Assembly (NCBI GenBank): GCA_023400335.1
Contig: JAEXFF010000043.1
Coordinates: forward strand, 1-11,298
Reading direction: 5' to 3'
DNA: 11,298 nt
Source: Bacteroidota bacterium
GTDB lineage: Bacteria > Bacteroidota > Bacteroidia > Bacteroidales > Marinifilaceae
Under the pieces are notes generated by a model. It made no database searches. It had not been told where the DNA came from and saw nothing but the letters and a program-made list of their open reading frames with translations. This document shows, piece by piece, positions 1 to 6,980 of the stretch. The translations under genes were made by a program, and so were the position numbers. Numbering within the stretch: the stretch's first letter is position 1; each line of letters starts with the position of its first letter.

Positions 1-784
1 CCATACGATCGAACAAGCCGGTCTTTTCCGTAGTCAAATAAGATACATTCCCTTTTTTCCCAATCCGCTTTTCCATTTCGGGATGCCGGACCAAATAATC
101 CCGTAAACGGTCGGCAACAATATGTCCCTGTTCGATTAACTTTACGTCGGCGGGCATATAGCGGGCGATCAACGTGCGCAGCAAGGGATAATGGGTACAT
201 CCCAGGATAACGGTATCTATTCTGGGATCGGCCGCAAATAATTCGTCTGCATATTTCTTCACAAAATATTCAGTTCCTGCTCCGGCTAATTCATTGTTTT
301 CCACTAAAGGAACCCACATCGGACAAGCGACCTGAGTAATATGAAAACAACCCGGACCGTATAATTTTTCTATTTCCAACAGATAAGATTCAGAAGCAAC
401 AGTCCCTTTCGTAGCCATAATACCGATATGCCCGTTACGGGTATAATTAGCCAAAGCTTCTACACTCGGGCGGATAACCCCCAAAACCCTAAGACTGCTA
501 TCCAAACGGGGCAGATCGACTTGCTGAATAGTACGCAATGCCTTGGCAGATGCTGTATTGCAAGCCAGAACCACCAATGGACAACCCAGTTCAAAAAGTT
601 TTCTTACAGCCTGATCCGTATAACGATAAACTACATCGAAGGACCGGGTTCCGTAAGGTGTACGGGCATTGTCTCCTAAATACACATAATCGTACTGAGG
701 TAAAACACTCATTATTTCTTTTAAAACAGTCAATCCCCCGTATCCCGAATCGAATACTCCGATAGGCCCTTTTATTTTATCCAT
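1..784 (-). CDS. murI: Glutamate racemase MurI (3' end cut by window edge)
   Basis: Converts L-glutamate to D-glutamate in the cytoplasm for peptidoglycan stem peptides. I translated 261 codons from the ATG at 784-782; the frame stays open to the left edge. The cofactor-independent racemase signatures are all visible: GVFDSGYGGLTV at residues 9-20, LGDNARTPYG at 36-45, the first catalytic cysteine in ACNTAS (C75), and the second in LGCTHYP (C196, H198). Family members are about 260-290 residues, so only the extreme C-terminus should be missing. It is the last gene of the leftward cluster but is separated from skp by an intrinsic terminator, and it has its own promoter candidate about 20-50 nt upstream, so it is probably transcribed at least partly on its own. 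The start is well placed: it gives the usual short N-terminus before the FDSG motif. Identification is secure. Confidence 0.97.
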   Translation of the reverse strand, partial: MDKIKGPIGVFDSGYGGLTVLKEIMSVLPQYDYVYLGDNARTPYGTRSFDVVYRYTDQAVRKLFELGCPLVVLACNTASAKALRTIQQVDLPRLDSSLRVLGVIRPSVEALANYTRNGHIGIMATKGTVASESYLLEIEKLYGPGCFHITQVACPMWVPLVENNELAGAGTEYFVKKYADELFAADPRIDTVILGCTHYPLLRTLIARYMPADVKLIEQGHIVADRLRDYLVRHPEMEKRIGKKGNVSYLTTEKTGLFDRM

Positions 785-804
785 ATAAGTCCAAAGATTT
801 AGTT

Positions 805-836
805 CAAAAATACAGAGGAATTTGTATAAACCGAAA
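805..836 (-). promoter_or_regulatory. Candidate Bacteroidota-type promoter of murI
   Basis: On the minus strand, TATTTTTG (805-812) matches the -7 consensus TAnnTTTG exactly, and TTTC (833-836) is a 3/4 match to the -33 box with a 20-bp spacer. Transcription would start near 798, about 14 nt before the murI ATG and just downstream of the skp terminator. That position makes functional sense. The region is AT-rich, so a chance match is possible. Confidence 0.45.
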
Positions 837-846
837 ATTTTAGCAT

Positions 847-871
847 AAAAAAAGCCGCCTTAAAGGCGGCT
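847..871 (-). terminator. Intrinsic terminator after skp/ompH
   Basis: The inverted repeat GCCGCCT (854-860) / AGGCGGC (864-870) forms a 7-bp GC-rich stem (8 bp counting A853-T871) with a TAA loop. Read on the minus strand it is followed at once by seven U residues (847-853). It lies about 18 nt past the skp stop codon and before murI. This is a textbook rho-independent terminator on the minus strand; it separates the uppS-bamA-skp transcript from murI, perhaps incompletely. Confidence 0.88.
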
Positions 872-888
872 GATCTTATTTTTCTTCC

Positions 889-1410
889 TTATTGAATTCC
901 CAGTTTCTTTTTCACCAAAGGCAAAATATCTTCTGAAGTTTCCGAAACATATAAAATAGCTCCGGAATTCATATCGAAAATATAAGTAAAACTATTTTCT
1001 TTTGCTACTTCCTGAATTGCTTTATGTGCTTTATCCATAATCGGTTGTAAGAGTTCGTCCTGAGATTTCTTGAATTCATTCATTGCAATTTCCTCAAACT
1101 TCTGAATCCGTTGACCCAATTCCTCAATTTCCTGTTGTTTGGATGTCCTAATAATATCAGAATAAGTCGCTTCATTTTTCTGATAATCTGTCACCAGATT
1201 TTGCCATTGTGTTCTCAGGTTCTGGCTTTCTTTTTGAATGTCATCTTGTTTGGATTCCAGCTGTTTTTGTGCAGCAGCCATTTCAGGCATAGCAGCAATC
1301 AATTTGCTACTTTCGATATGTCCTAATTTAACCGGTTTCTGCTGAGCAGAAACGCCAAGTGCGGCTACCATAAATACCGCCAATAACAACCATTTCATTT
1401 TATTTCTCAT
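889..1410 (-). CDS. skp: Skp/OmpH-family periplasmic chaperone
   Basis: A 173-aa exported protein of the Skp (OmpH) family, trimeric periplasmic holdases that carry unfolded outer-membrane proteins toward the BAM complex. A signal peptide covers residues 1-22 (hydrophobic LLLAVFMVAA, then a VSA-QQ cleavage site). Residues about 42-120 are rich in Gln, Glu and Lys and would form the long coiled-coil arms. The C-terminal part, with ILYVSETSEDILPLVKKKLG (152-171), is the pattern I know from Bacteroidota OmpH proteins and belongs to the beta-body. Translation could start at M1 or at M5; both leave a workable signal peptide. It lies 186 nt downstream of bamA and has its own promoter candidate in that gap, so it is probably transcribed both by readthrough and independently. 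Only one copy is present here, whereas many relatives carry two in tandem. Confidence 0.95.
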   Translation of the reverse strand: MRNKMKWLLLAVFMVAALGVSAQQKPVKLGHIESSKLIAAMPEMAAAQKQLESKQDDIQKESQNLRTQWQNLVTDYQKNEATYSDIIRTSKQQEIEELGQRIQKFEEIAMNEFKKSQDELLQPIMDKAHKAIQEVAKENSFTYIFDMNSGAILYVSETSEDILPLVKKKLGIQ

Positions 1411-1474
1411 TCTATTCGTTTTTTTATTTTATCTATTTAAAAATCTGTCCCAATAAGTTGCCTGTTAGTCAGTA

Positions 1475-1505
1475 CAAAAATAATAAAATAATTAAGCTTT
1501 TCAAT
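1475..1505 (-). promoter_or_regulatory. Candidate internal promoter for skp/ompH
   Basis: In the bamA-skp gap, minus strand TATTTTTG (1475-1482) matches TAnnTTTG exactly and ATTG (1502-1505) is a 3/4 match to the -33 TTTG box with a 19-bp spacer, the usual distance for sigma-ABfr promoters. It predicts a start near 1468 and a leader of about 58 nt before skp. Confidence 0.45.
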
Positions 1506-1596
1506 TCCCGAATGAAATTTGAATTCTGAAAAATAACCATAAATATTTAACAAATTCCAAAAGTCACTCTGTTTTCCGATCTACCCTCCAAATTCC

Positions 1597-4149
1597 TTAA
1601 AATTCCTGACCCAGTACGAAATGGATTTGTGAACCGGAAGCTCCGGGACGTCCCGGTACATCGTCGAAACCATATCCCCAGTCTATACCCAACATGCCGA
1701 ACATTGGCAAAAATACCCGGACGCCTACTCCAGCAGAACGATATAGATTGAAAGGTTCAAATTCTTTCAGCTCATACCAGGAATTACCGGCTTCCAGAAA
1801 ACACAATGCATAAATAGTAGCTGATTGAGACAAGGTAATCGGATACCGTACTTCCAGAGTCCATTTTGAATACAGACTGGCATCGGCAGCATCCGGAGCA
1901 ATAAAATTAGAACCGGCATTTGTCAAAGAACCGTTTTCATATCCTCTCAAACCGATATACTCTCGTCCGTACAAACTATATCCGGACATTCCGTCACCTC
2001 CCATTTCAAAACCTTCAAAAGGAGAACGTTTATATTTATTGTAATATCCCAAGAAACCGTATTGTACTCCTGCATATAAAACCAGTTTTTCGTTCCGGTC
2101 CAGAGGCATAAACATCTTTCCGCTAAACTTCCATTTATGATATTCAATCCATCTGTATCTTTCTTTCTGGGTTAATGTATTACTCTTATAATTGTTTCCG
2201 TCAAACCAGGAATAAGGAAGAGTAAAGGTCAATCCCAACATGAAATCGCTGCCTTTACGGGTATAAAGCGGATTATCGATAGAACTGCGTCTTAACTGGA
2301 AAGCAAATGAAAGATTATTGGAATTACCATTACTAAATATATAATAAGGCCAGTTCCTCAACCGATAACGTTGATAAGACAACTCCGTATACATGGTAAA
2401 AAAGTCGTCCGGCCATGTAATTCTTCTTCCTAAACCGACACTGAATCCGAAAGTAGTCATCAACTGATTATCATCGTATAAATCCTTGGAGCTATTTACA
2501 TAATAAGAATGGTTATAATAATTTGAAGAATATCCGGTCTGCCGGGAATAATAGGCAGACACACTCAAAGAGTTCGGTTTTTTACCTCCCAGCCAGGGTT
2601 CCCGGAAAGAAGCGCTGACAGAGGTATAATATTTACCATTTGTCTGATATTTCAAACTCAACGTTTGTCCGTCTCCCTGAGGCAATGGACGATAAGAATC
2701 CCAATTGAAAATATTCCGGATAGAAAAATTTGTAAACGTCAGGCCGACAGAACCGATAATCATACCGGCCCCCCAACCTCCGGAAAGTTCAACCCGGTCG
2801 TTTGCTTTTTCAACAACACTGAAAATAATATCGGCTGTCCCGGATTCCGGATCTGGTTTTACATCCGGTTTGATCTGTTCGGGATCGAAATGGCCTAAAT
2901 TAGCCAGTTCCCGCATACTTCGCATGACATCTTCCCGGCTGAACAATTCTCCCGGGTATACATACAGCTCACGTCTGGCCACATGCTCATGTGTACGGTC
3001 ATTTCCTTTAATAATTACCCGGTTAATTGTCGCCTGAGGACCTTCGAAAATACGGATTTCCACATTTATAGAATCCTTACCTACTACCGTCTCTACCGGT
3101 ATGGCCCGGAAAAACAGATAACCGTTATTTACATATAATTTGTCGACTGCCGTATTTTCATCGTCTTTCAAACGTTCATTAAAATACTTTTTATTATAAA
3201 CATCCCCTTTCTGAATATTCAATATACGGGATAATCGTTCAGAATCATATACGGTATTCCCCACCCAGGAAATATTGTTGTAATAGTACCGTTGACCTTC
3301 GTTTACATCAATATATATTTTCACCCGTTTCGGGGAAATCTGTACTACACTATCCGAAACAATAAGGGCATCCCGGTATCCTTTCTCATTGTATTTATCC
3401 AATAAATTATATTTATCGTCTTCGTAGCTATCCTGAATATATTTCGAAGATTTAAAAAAGTTGACCAGAGACTTTTCTTTCGTTTTCTTCATGGCCCGCT
3501 TGAGTACGGAAGCTTTCACGTCTTTATTGCCGGTAATGACAATATCCTGAATTTTTATTTTATTATTCCGTTCGATTACTACATCCAATACAACAAAATT
3601 ATCCCGTTCCGGATCATCCCGCTGTAATACTTTTACGGAAATGTTGTAAAATCCTTTTTCTTTAAAATACTTCTCGACAATATGCTTTAAATTAGAAATC
3701 ATATTATCGGTTACCTGGGTACCCGGTAATGGATTAATACGTTCTTTAATCTTATTTTCTTCCGACTTCTTTAGACCGACATAATTGATCTTGGACAACT
3801 TCTGCCGTTCCTGTAAATTCAGTATCAGATACACTTTATTACCGACGATCTTATCGACAGCAATGGTTATATCCGAAAAAAGCCCATTGGAATATAAACG
3901 TTTTATAGCCCTTGTCGGTGCGTCGCCGGGTATCTTAATTTCAGAGCCGATTGTAAGTCCCGCCAACTGAATCAATGTCTCCGGATCATAATGGTCCGCA
4001 ATTCCAGTCACCTCAACGCCAGCCAGTTCATAAGTCTTAGGAGAGGAATAATATACCTCCGCACCTCTCAATGTATCAGCAGATTGCGCCCAGCTCCGGG
4101 AAAAACAAAAAAAGGTTACTATAAGACAAAGAATTATCCTTCTTATCAT
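1597..4149 (-). CDS. bamA: Outer-membrane protein assembly factor BamA (Omp85)
   Basis: The central outer-membrane component of the BAM machine, which folds and inserts beta-barrel proteins. The 850-aa product has a signal peptide (residues 1-21, SWA-QS cleavage) and no lipobox. It is followed by five POTRA domains at roughly 40-115, 116-196, 197-285, 286-370 and 371-450; each shows the strand-helix-helix-strand pattern with conserved glycines such as VTGI, YVGL, ITGN, WVGN and IKGN. A C-terminal 16-strand barrel starts at about 452. The family's conserved loop-6 LRGY motif is at 734-737, and the protein ends in a terminal Phe (LGQEF), the outer-membrane beta-signal. The usual E. coli length is about 810, so 850 is normal for Bacteroidota. 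It lies 56 nt downstream of uppS on the same strand and is almost certainly co-transcribed. No frameshift or missing key element is visible. Confidence 0.98.
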   Translation of the reverse strand: MIRRIILCLIVTFFCFSRSWAQSADTLRGAEVYYSSPKTYELAGVEVTGIADHYDPETLIQLAGLTIGSEIKIPGDAPTRAIKRLYSNGLFSDITIAVDKIVGNKVYLILNLQERQKLSKINYVGLKKSEENKIKERINPLPGTQVTDNMISNLKHIVEKYFKEKGFYNISVKVLQRDDPERDNFVVLDVVIERNNKIKIQDIVITGNKDVKASVLKRAMKKTKEKSLVNFFKSSKYIQDSYEDDKYNLLDKYNEKGYRDALIVSDSVVQISPKRVKIYIDVNEGQRYYYNNISWVGNTVYDSERLSRILNIQKGDVYNKKYFNERLKDDENTAVDKLYVNNGYLFFRAIPVETVVGKDSINVEIRIFEGPQATINRVIIKGNDRTHEHVARRELYVYPGELFSREDVMRSMRELANLGHFDPEQIKPDVKPDPESGTADIIFSVVEKANDRVELSGGWGAGMIIGSVGLTFTNFSIRNIFNWDSYRPLPQGDGQTLSLKYQTNGKYYTSVSASFREPWLGGKKPNSLSVSAYYSRQTGYSSNYYNHSYYVNSSKDLYDDNQLMTTFGFSVGLGRRITWPDDFFTMYTELSYQRYRLRNWPYYIFSNGNSNNLSFAFQLRRSSIDNPLYTRKGSDFMLGLTFTLPYSWFDGNNYKSNTLTQKERYRWIEYHKWKFSGKMFMPLDRNEKLVLYAGVQYGFLGYYNKYKRSPFEGFEMGGDGMSGYSLYGREYIGLRGYENGSLTNAGSNFIAPDAADASLYSKWTLEVRYPITLSQSATIYALCFLEAGNSWYELKEFEPFNLYRSAGVGVRVFLPMFGMLGIDWGYGFDDVPGRPGASGSQIHFVLGQEF

Positions 4150-4205
4150 CTGTTTTATCTCATTACAAATATTTACTCTTATTCAAATCAAAATATCCGA
4201 AATTA

Positions 4206-4949
4206 TCAATTGTTTTCCAGCTGTTCACCTGTTTTTCCGAAGCGCCTTTCTCTCTGCTGAAAATTACGGATTGCCAAATATAAATCATCTTTTTCAAAAT
4301 CAGGCCAAAATTTATCAATAAAATAAAATTCAGTATATGCACATTGCCATAAAAGAAAATTACTCAAACGGCATTCCCCGCTCGTCCGGATTAATAAATC
4401 GGGATCGGGAATATCCGTAGTGGTAAGATAAGTAGCGAAATCAGCTTCCGTCAAGGCCTCCACATCCGGAATAAGACCTGCTTTATAAGCTCCTGCTATT
4501 TTTTTTGCTGCTTCCAGTATCTCCCAACGCGCCCCATAACTCAACGCCAATATCAACTTCAGCCCTTTGTTTGCAGCGGTATTTCGTATCAATTCCTCTA
4601 ATTTCACTTGAACGGAAGCAGGCAAATCTTTAATATTTCCAATCACCTTCACCACAACCCCCTGCTGTATTAAACCAGCCATTTCCCGCATAATTGCATC
4701 CACCATAAGAGACATCAATGCATTAACTTCCTCCCGGGGACGTTTCCAGTTTTCCATTGAAAAAGTATAAAGAGTTAAATACTCCAAGCCAATCTCTCCT
4801 GCCGCCTCCACGATCTTCTTTACCGTATCTACTCCTTTCTGATGCCCCAAAATACGATTCAGACCTTTTGCTTTTGCCCACCGTCCGTTACCATCCATAA
4901 TTATGGCCACATGCCTCGGCAAATTTTCTCTTTCTATTAATTTAAGCAT
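4206..4949 (-). CDS. uppS: Isoprenyl transferase / undecaprenyl diphosphate synthase UppS
   Basis: A cis-prenyltransferase that adds isopentenyl diphosphate units to farnesyl diphosphate to make undecaprenyl diphosphate, the C55 carrier for peptidoglycan, O-antigen and capsule precursors. The 247-aa product is of normal length. The catalytic block HVAIIMDGNGRWA is at residues 13-25, with D19 as the catalytic Asp that binds Mg-diphosphate. LYTFSMENWKRP follows at about 60-71. The signature DLLIRTSGE...RLSNFLLWQ...TEFYF sits near residues 180-210. A start at 4949 puts the catalytic block at the usual distance from the N-terminus. It heads the uppS-bamA-skp run. Upstream are a possible 30-codon ORF ending 1 nt before the ATG and a promoter candidate about 270 nt away. 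The DUF368 carrier-recycling gene later in the window acts on the same lipid. Confidence 0.98.
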   Translation of the reverse strand: MLKLIERENLPRHVAIIMDGNGRWAKAKGLNRILGHQKGVDTVKKIVEAAGEIGLEYLTLYTFSMENWKRPREEVNALMSLMVDAIMREMAGLIQQGVVVKVIGNIKDLPASVQVKLEELIRNTAANKGLKLILALSYGARWEILEAAKKIAGAYKAGLIPDVEALTEADFATYLTTTDIPDPDLLIRTSGECRLSNFLLWQCAYTEFYFIDKFWPDFEKDDLYLAIRNFQQRERRFGKTGEQLENN

Positions 4950-4950
4950 A

Positions 4951-5043
4951 TTATATAATCACAGGTCCATTACTAAAAATTTTCCAATTAAAGCATACTT
5001 CTTCCTTGCTTTCAGATTTAACAATAATCCTGAATTTTTTCAT
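4951..5043 (-). CDS. Possible 30-codon ORF immediately upstream of uppS
   Basis: On the minus strand an ATG (5043-5041) opens a 30-codon frame beginning MKKFRIIVKSESKEE and ending NGPVII, with a TAA stop just 1 nt before the uppS ATG. GGAGAG lies a few nt before the start, an unusually good Shine-Dalgarno sequence for this phylum, where most genes lack one. The basic/acidic N-terminal half looks protein-like, and its termination next to uppS would favour translational coupling. I do not recognise the sequence. It could be a real small protein, a leader peptide controlling uppS, or a chance ORF. The frame continues upstream without an in-frame ATG as far as a TAA about 22 codons earlier. Confidence 0.3.
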   Translation of the reverse strand: MKKFRIIVKSESKEEVCFNWKIFSNGPVII

Positions 5044-5221
5044 TTCTCTCTCCACACAAAAAATTTGTCTCCTCCCTTTAAAAAGGAACTTTCTCTCTTT
5101 ACGATATCTTTAACTTCGTAATTACCTGTGAAATTGAGGGACAAATTTAATTTCTCTTTTTCAATTTAATTTTCAAGGATATCCATTTTCCGCCTCTCTT
5201 TGCTTATCCATAAAAATCGTT

Positions 5222-5252
5222 CAAAGATAGTAACAATCATAAGAAAAGCGAA
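5222..5252 (-). promoter_or_regulatory. Candidate promoter of the uppS-bamA(-skp) transcript
   Basis: On the minus strand TATCTTTG (5222-5229) is a perfect TAnnTTTG -7 box in its commonest Bacteroidota form. TTCG (5249-5252) is a 3/4 match to the -33 box at 19 bp. The predicted start is near 5215, leaving about 265 nt of leader before uppS. It is the best promoter match in the nadK-uppS gap. Confidence 0.5.
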
Positions 5253-5322
5253 GGGTGAAAAGTGAAAAAACGGGTAATAAATACAAAGAATGTATAATAT
5301 TACTTATTTTAAAAGGCAAATT

Positions 5323-5356
5323 ATTCCTGAAATCTTTTCTAAATCAGAAAAGGAAT
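5323..5356 (-). terminator. Hairpin at the 3' end of nadK, possible weak terminator
   Basis: CTTTTCT (5334-5340) and AGAAAAG (5346-5352) form a perfect 7-bp stem with a 5-nt loop; ATTCC (5323-5327) and GGAAT (5352-5356) can extend or compete with it across a bulge. It starts about 10 nt past the nadK stop. The stem is AT-rich and no clear U-run follows on the minus strand, so termination would be weak at best. Confidence 0.35.
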
Positions 5357-5365
5357 GTTTTCAAT

Positions 5366-6274
5366 TTATTTTTCTGCTCCGTTCCGGTTCCGGAAATCTT
5401 CTCCCCATCCTAATTTATTTCGCAACGTTCCATAATAATTATGACCGGGCAGATTAACAACCCGGATTTTAAATTCCCCATTTCTAATTTCAATTTCACA
5501 ATCATCTTTCATTTTTTCTATGCGGGAATCCAGGCTCAATATAAAATCCCCGGAACGACCTTCTACTTTTAAGCGGATAATTGCATTATCCGGAACCAGC
5601 AAGGTACGCATCGTCAAATTATGGGGACAGACAGGAGTCAGAATAATATTTTTACATTCCGGATTTACGATCGGCCCGCCACCGCTCAGGGAATAACCAG
5701 TAGACCCCGTAGGAGTAGCCACAATTAACCCATCAGCCCAATAAGTGGTGAGATAAACATCCCCGATATAGGCATGTATTTTCAGCATGGAAGACGTATC
5801 TGTTTTATGTACGCTTACTTCATTTAAGCCGTAATTAAATCCGGAAAACGCTCTTCCCTTTACAACCAAACGCAATACATTTCTTTCCTCAGTTGTATAC
5901 TGCCCCTTTACAATATACGCTACAGCAGCATCTATTTCTTCTACAGCAATATTTGCCAAAAAACCCAAATGTCCGGTGTTCATCCCTAAAACCGGTATTC
6001 CACTGTCCTTAACATATAACACGGCATCTAAAAAAGTCCCGTCGCCTCCAATACTCAATAACATTTCTGCCCCGGTTGCTTTCAGGCTATCCCGGTCATA
6101 AATGCCGCGGAATAAACCGCAGCAATCAAAACGTTCGGCTAATATCTTTTTAAAATTATCTTCACAATCCAGGAGAATATTCTGTTCTTTCAATTGACAA
6201 AGCATTTTTCTCAGATAAGGGAAAAACTCGTCATTCACATTCTTCCCGTATATGGCTATAATTTTAGGTCCCAT
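5366..6274 (-). CDS. nadK: NAD kinase
   Basis: Phosphorylates NAD+ to NADP+ in the cytoplasm, the only known route to NADP. The 302-aa product carries the diagnostic motifs in order: GGDGT at residues 76-80 with LDAV following (catalytic Asp78), GMNTGHLGFLANI at 97-109, LNEVSVHK at 150-157, the DG of WADGLIVATPTGSTGYSLS at 181-182, and SGGGPIVNP at 197-205. Length and motif spacing are normal for bacterial NadK. The start at 6274 gives the expected IAIYGK opening strand. It begins only 2 nt after the stop of the upstream four-helix-bundle gene, so the two are surely co-transcribed and may be translationally coupled. A hairpin and a 416-bp gap separate it from uppS. Confidence 0.97.
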   Translation of the reverse strand: MGPKIIAIYGKNVNDEFFPYLRKMLCQLKEQNILLDCEDNFKKILAERFDCCGLFRGIYDRDSLKATGAEMLLSIGGDGTFLDAVLYVKDSGIPVLGMNTGHLGFLANIAVEEIDAAVAYIVKGQYTTEERNVLRLVVKGRAFSGFNYGLNEVSVHKTDTSSMLKIHAYIGDVYLTTYWADGLIVATPTGSTGYSLSGGGPIVNPECKNIILTPVCPHNLTMRTLLVPDNAIIRLKVEGRSGDFILSLDSRIEKMKDDCEIEIRNGEFKIRVVNLPGHNYYGTLRNKLGWGEDFRNRNGAEK

Positions 6275-6276
6275 TT

Positions 6277-6696
6277 TCAGAAGTTATTACTATTTTTCGG
6301 TCGTTTTTTTCTCACCTTAACTTTCTCTGCAGGGGTTGGAAAGCGGTTTTCTGCATTCCGGATGACTCCCTGAATGCGTAAAGCCAATTCCCGGCACTCC
6401 TCATCCAATTTATCGGCTACAGAATTATGAATATAACGGTAATAACGCGCCGTATGCAACATATGCCGGATTTCATTGCAGGCAGATTCCGCCTCGGTCA
6501 GAAAAGCACAATATTGCACCGGCGATCCTGCCTGCCTGGAAGCTGTCAGATTTCCCAATATTGCTAAGACAACACGACGGAAATGGCAGTTGAAATGATA
6601 ACTCCCGATATCAGAAATCTGTTTATATATTTCTTCTATTAAATTTTCAGCATTTTGCCACATTTGCATCTCACCGATATTCATTTTCCTGTTCAT
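6277..6696 (-). CDS. Small four-helix-bundle protein (S23/IVP-like), function unknown
   Basis: A 139-aa soluble protein predicted to be almost all helix, with helices at about 10-30, 35-53, 60-86 and 92-117, and a basic tail ending RKKRPKNSNNF. The layout resembles the four-helix-bundle family first described from proteins encoded in 23S rRNA intervening sequences (S23/IVP, TIGR02436-like). It has an early W-x-x-A-x-x-L-x-x-x-I-Y (W13 to Y24), an FRR...A-I-x-x-N segment (39-49) where the family has IRR...SIPxNIAEG, then FL...A with NE-x-R (74-77), and a final long helix. The match is by eye and the classic SIPSNIAEG motif is degenerate, so the assignment is moderate. That family includes the Avd accessory protein of diversity-generating retroelements, but no reverse transcriptase or template repeat is seen here. 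It is the first gene of a two-gene unit with nadK. The start at 6696 is preceded by purine-rich AGAGAG; starts at M5 or M10 are possible. Confidence 0.68.
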   Translation of the reverse strand: MNRKMNIGEMQMWQNAENLIEEIYKQISDIGSYHFNCHFRRVVLAILGNLTASRQAGSPVQYCAFLTEAESACNEIRHMLHTARYYRYIHNSVADKLDEECRELALRIQGVIRNAENRFPTPAEKVKVRKKRPKNSNNF

Positions 6697-6753
6697 ATTC
6701 TCTCTGCATTTGTACTATTCGGGAAAGACCGGAATATCCTTTTTAAGAGGGAC

Positions 6754-6761
6754 TAAAGATA
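6754..6761 (-). promoter_or_regulatory. Weak candidate -7 box for the four-helix-bundle/nadK unit
   Basis: Minus-strand TATCTTTA matches 7 of 8 fixed or free positions of TAnnTTTG and would start transcription near 6747, about 50 nt before the gene. No convincing -33 TTTG lies at 19-20 bp. Confidence 0.25.
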
Positions 6762-6946
6762 CAACTTTTTACACAGAAAACAGGCGTATCTTCCGTTAAT
6801 TATAAAGAAGCATTTCCCCATCAAAAATCTCCAAACCAGTCTCCGGTAACAGGAGTTTGCCTTTTATCAGTGAAACAATTGCAAGGTTCTCCGAGTTTTC
6901 CTTTTAAAAAGTCAAAATGTAAGATGTATATTTCTTAATTTTATCC

Positions 6947-6954
6947 TACATTTG
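6947..6954 (+). promoter_or_regulatory. Candidate -7 box for the 82-aa protein gene
   Basis: TACATTTG matches TAnnTTTG exactly and predicts a start near 6961, about 20 nt before the ATG at 6981. No good -33 TTTG is seen at the normal distance, so it may need an activator or be a chance match. AAATGTA at 6915-6921 and TACATTT at 6947-6953 form an inverted pair around the promoter, which could be an operator. Confidence 0.4.
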
Positions 6955-6980
6955 TGATGTAAATTTTAAACATTAAAGAT

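Larger units (their letters stand above)
4950..5365 (-). other. 416-bp spacer and probable leader between nadK and uppS
   Basis: This AT-rich stretch holds no ORF above about 60 codons on the minus strand and no RNA gene I recognise. It contains the nadK 3' hairpin (5323-5356), a promoter candidate (5222-5252) and a possible 30-codon ORF (4951-5043). In other Bacteroidota this position often holds another envelope gene, for example the porG/DUF6089 gene next to uppS in Porphyromonas. I translated the minus strand here and saw no recognisable remnant of such a gene. If the promoter is right, uppS has an unusually long leader of about 265 nt. Confidence 0.6.
6697..6980. other. Divergent intergenic region
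   Basis: This 284-bp region separates the leftward nadK unit from the rightward gene set and should hold promoters for both. Minus-strand TATCTTTA (6754-6761) is a 7/8 match to TAnnTTTG; plus-strand TACATTTG (6947-6954) is a perfect match. In the middle, CTCC (6841-6844) pairs with GGAG (6852-6855), and flanking CAAA/TTTG could extend this across a bulge. A 35-codon open minus-strand frame without a start codon also lies here (6796-6903). Confidence 0.6.

Noticed and set aside
428..765. Two overlapping plus-strand ORFs (83 and 75 codons)
   Set aside because: They lie wholly antisense to murI, whose minus-strand translation shows full racemase motifs; the plus-strand products are not protein-like.
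1920..3037. Several ORFs of 63-110 codons over bamA on either strand
   Set aside because: All are out-of-frame shadows of the clear 850-aa BamA frame.
4903..5121. 72-codon plus-strand ORF across the uppS start and its leader
   Set aside because: Low-complexity product, overlaps the uppS start antisense, and no promoter or start context supports it.
5166..5240. 24-codon minus-strand ORF in the nadK-uppS spacer
   Set aside because: Its ATG lies upstream of the predicted transcription start and overlaps the -7 box, so it would not be on the mRNA; no ribosome-binding context.
6923..6961. Direct repeat GATGTA (6923-6928 and 6956-6961) around the 82-aa gene promoter
   Set aside because: Only 6 bp in AT-rich DNA; easily chance, so not claimed as an operator.
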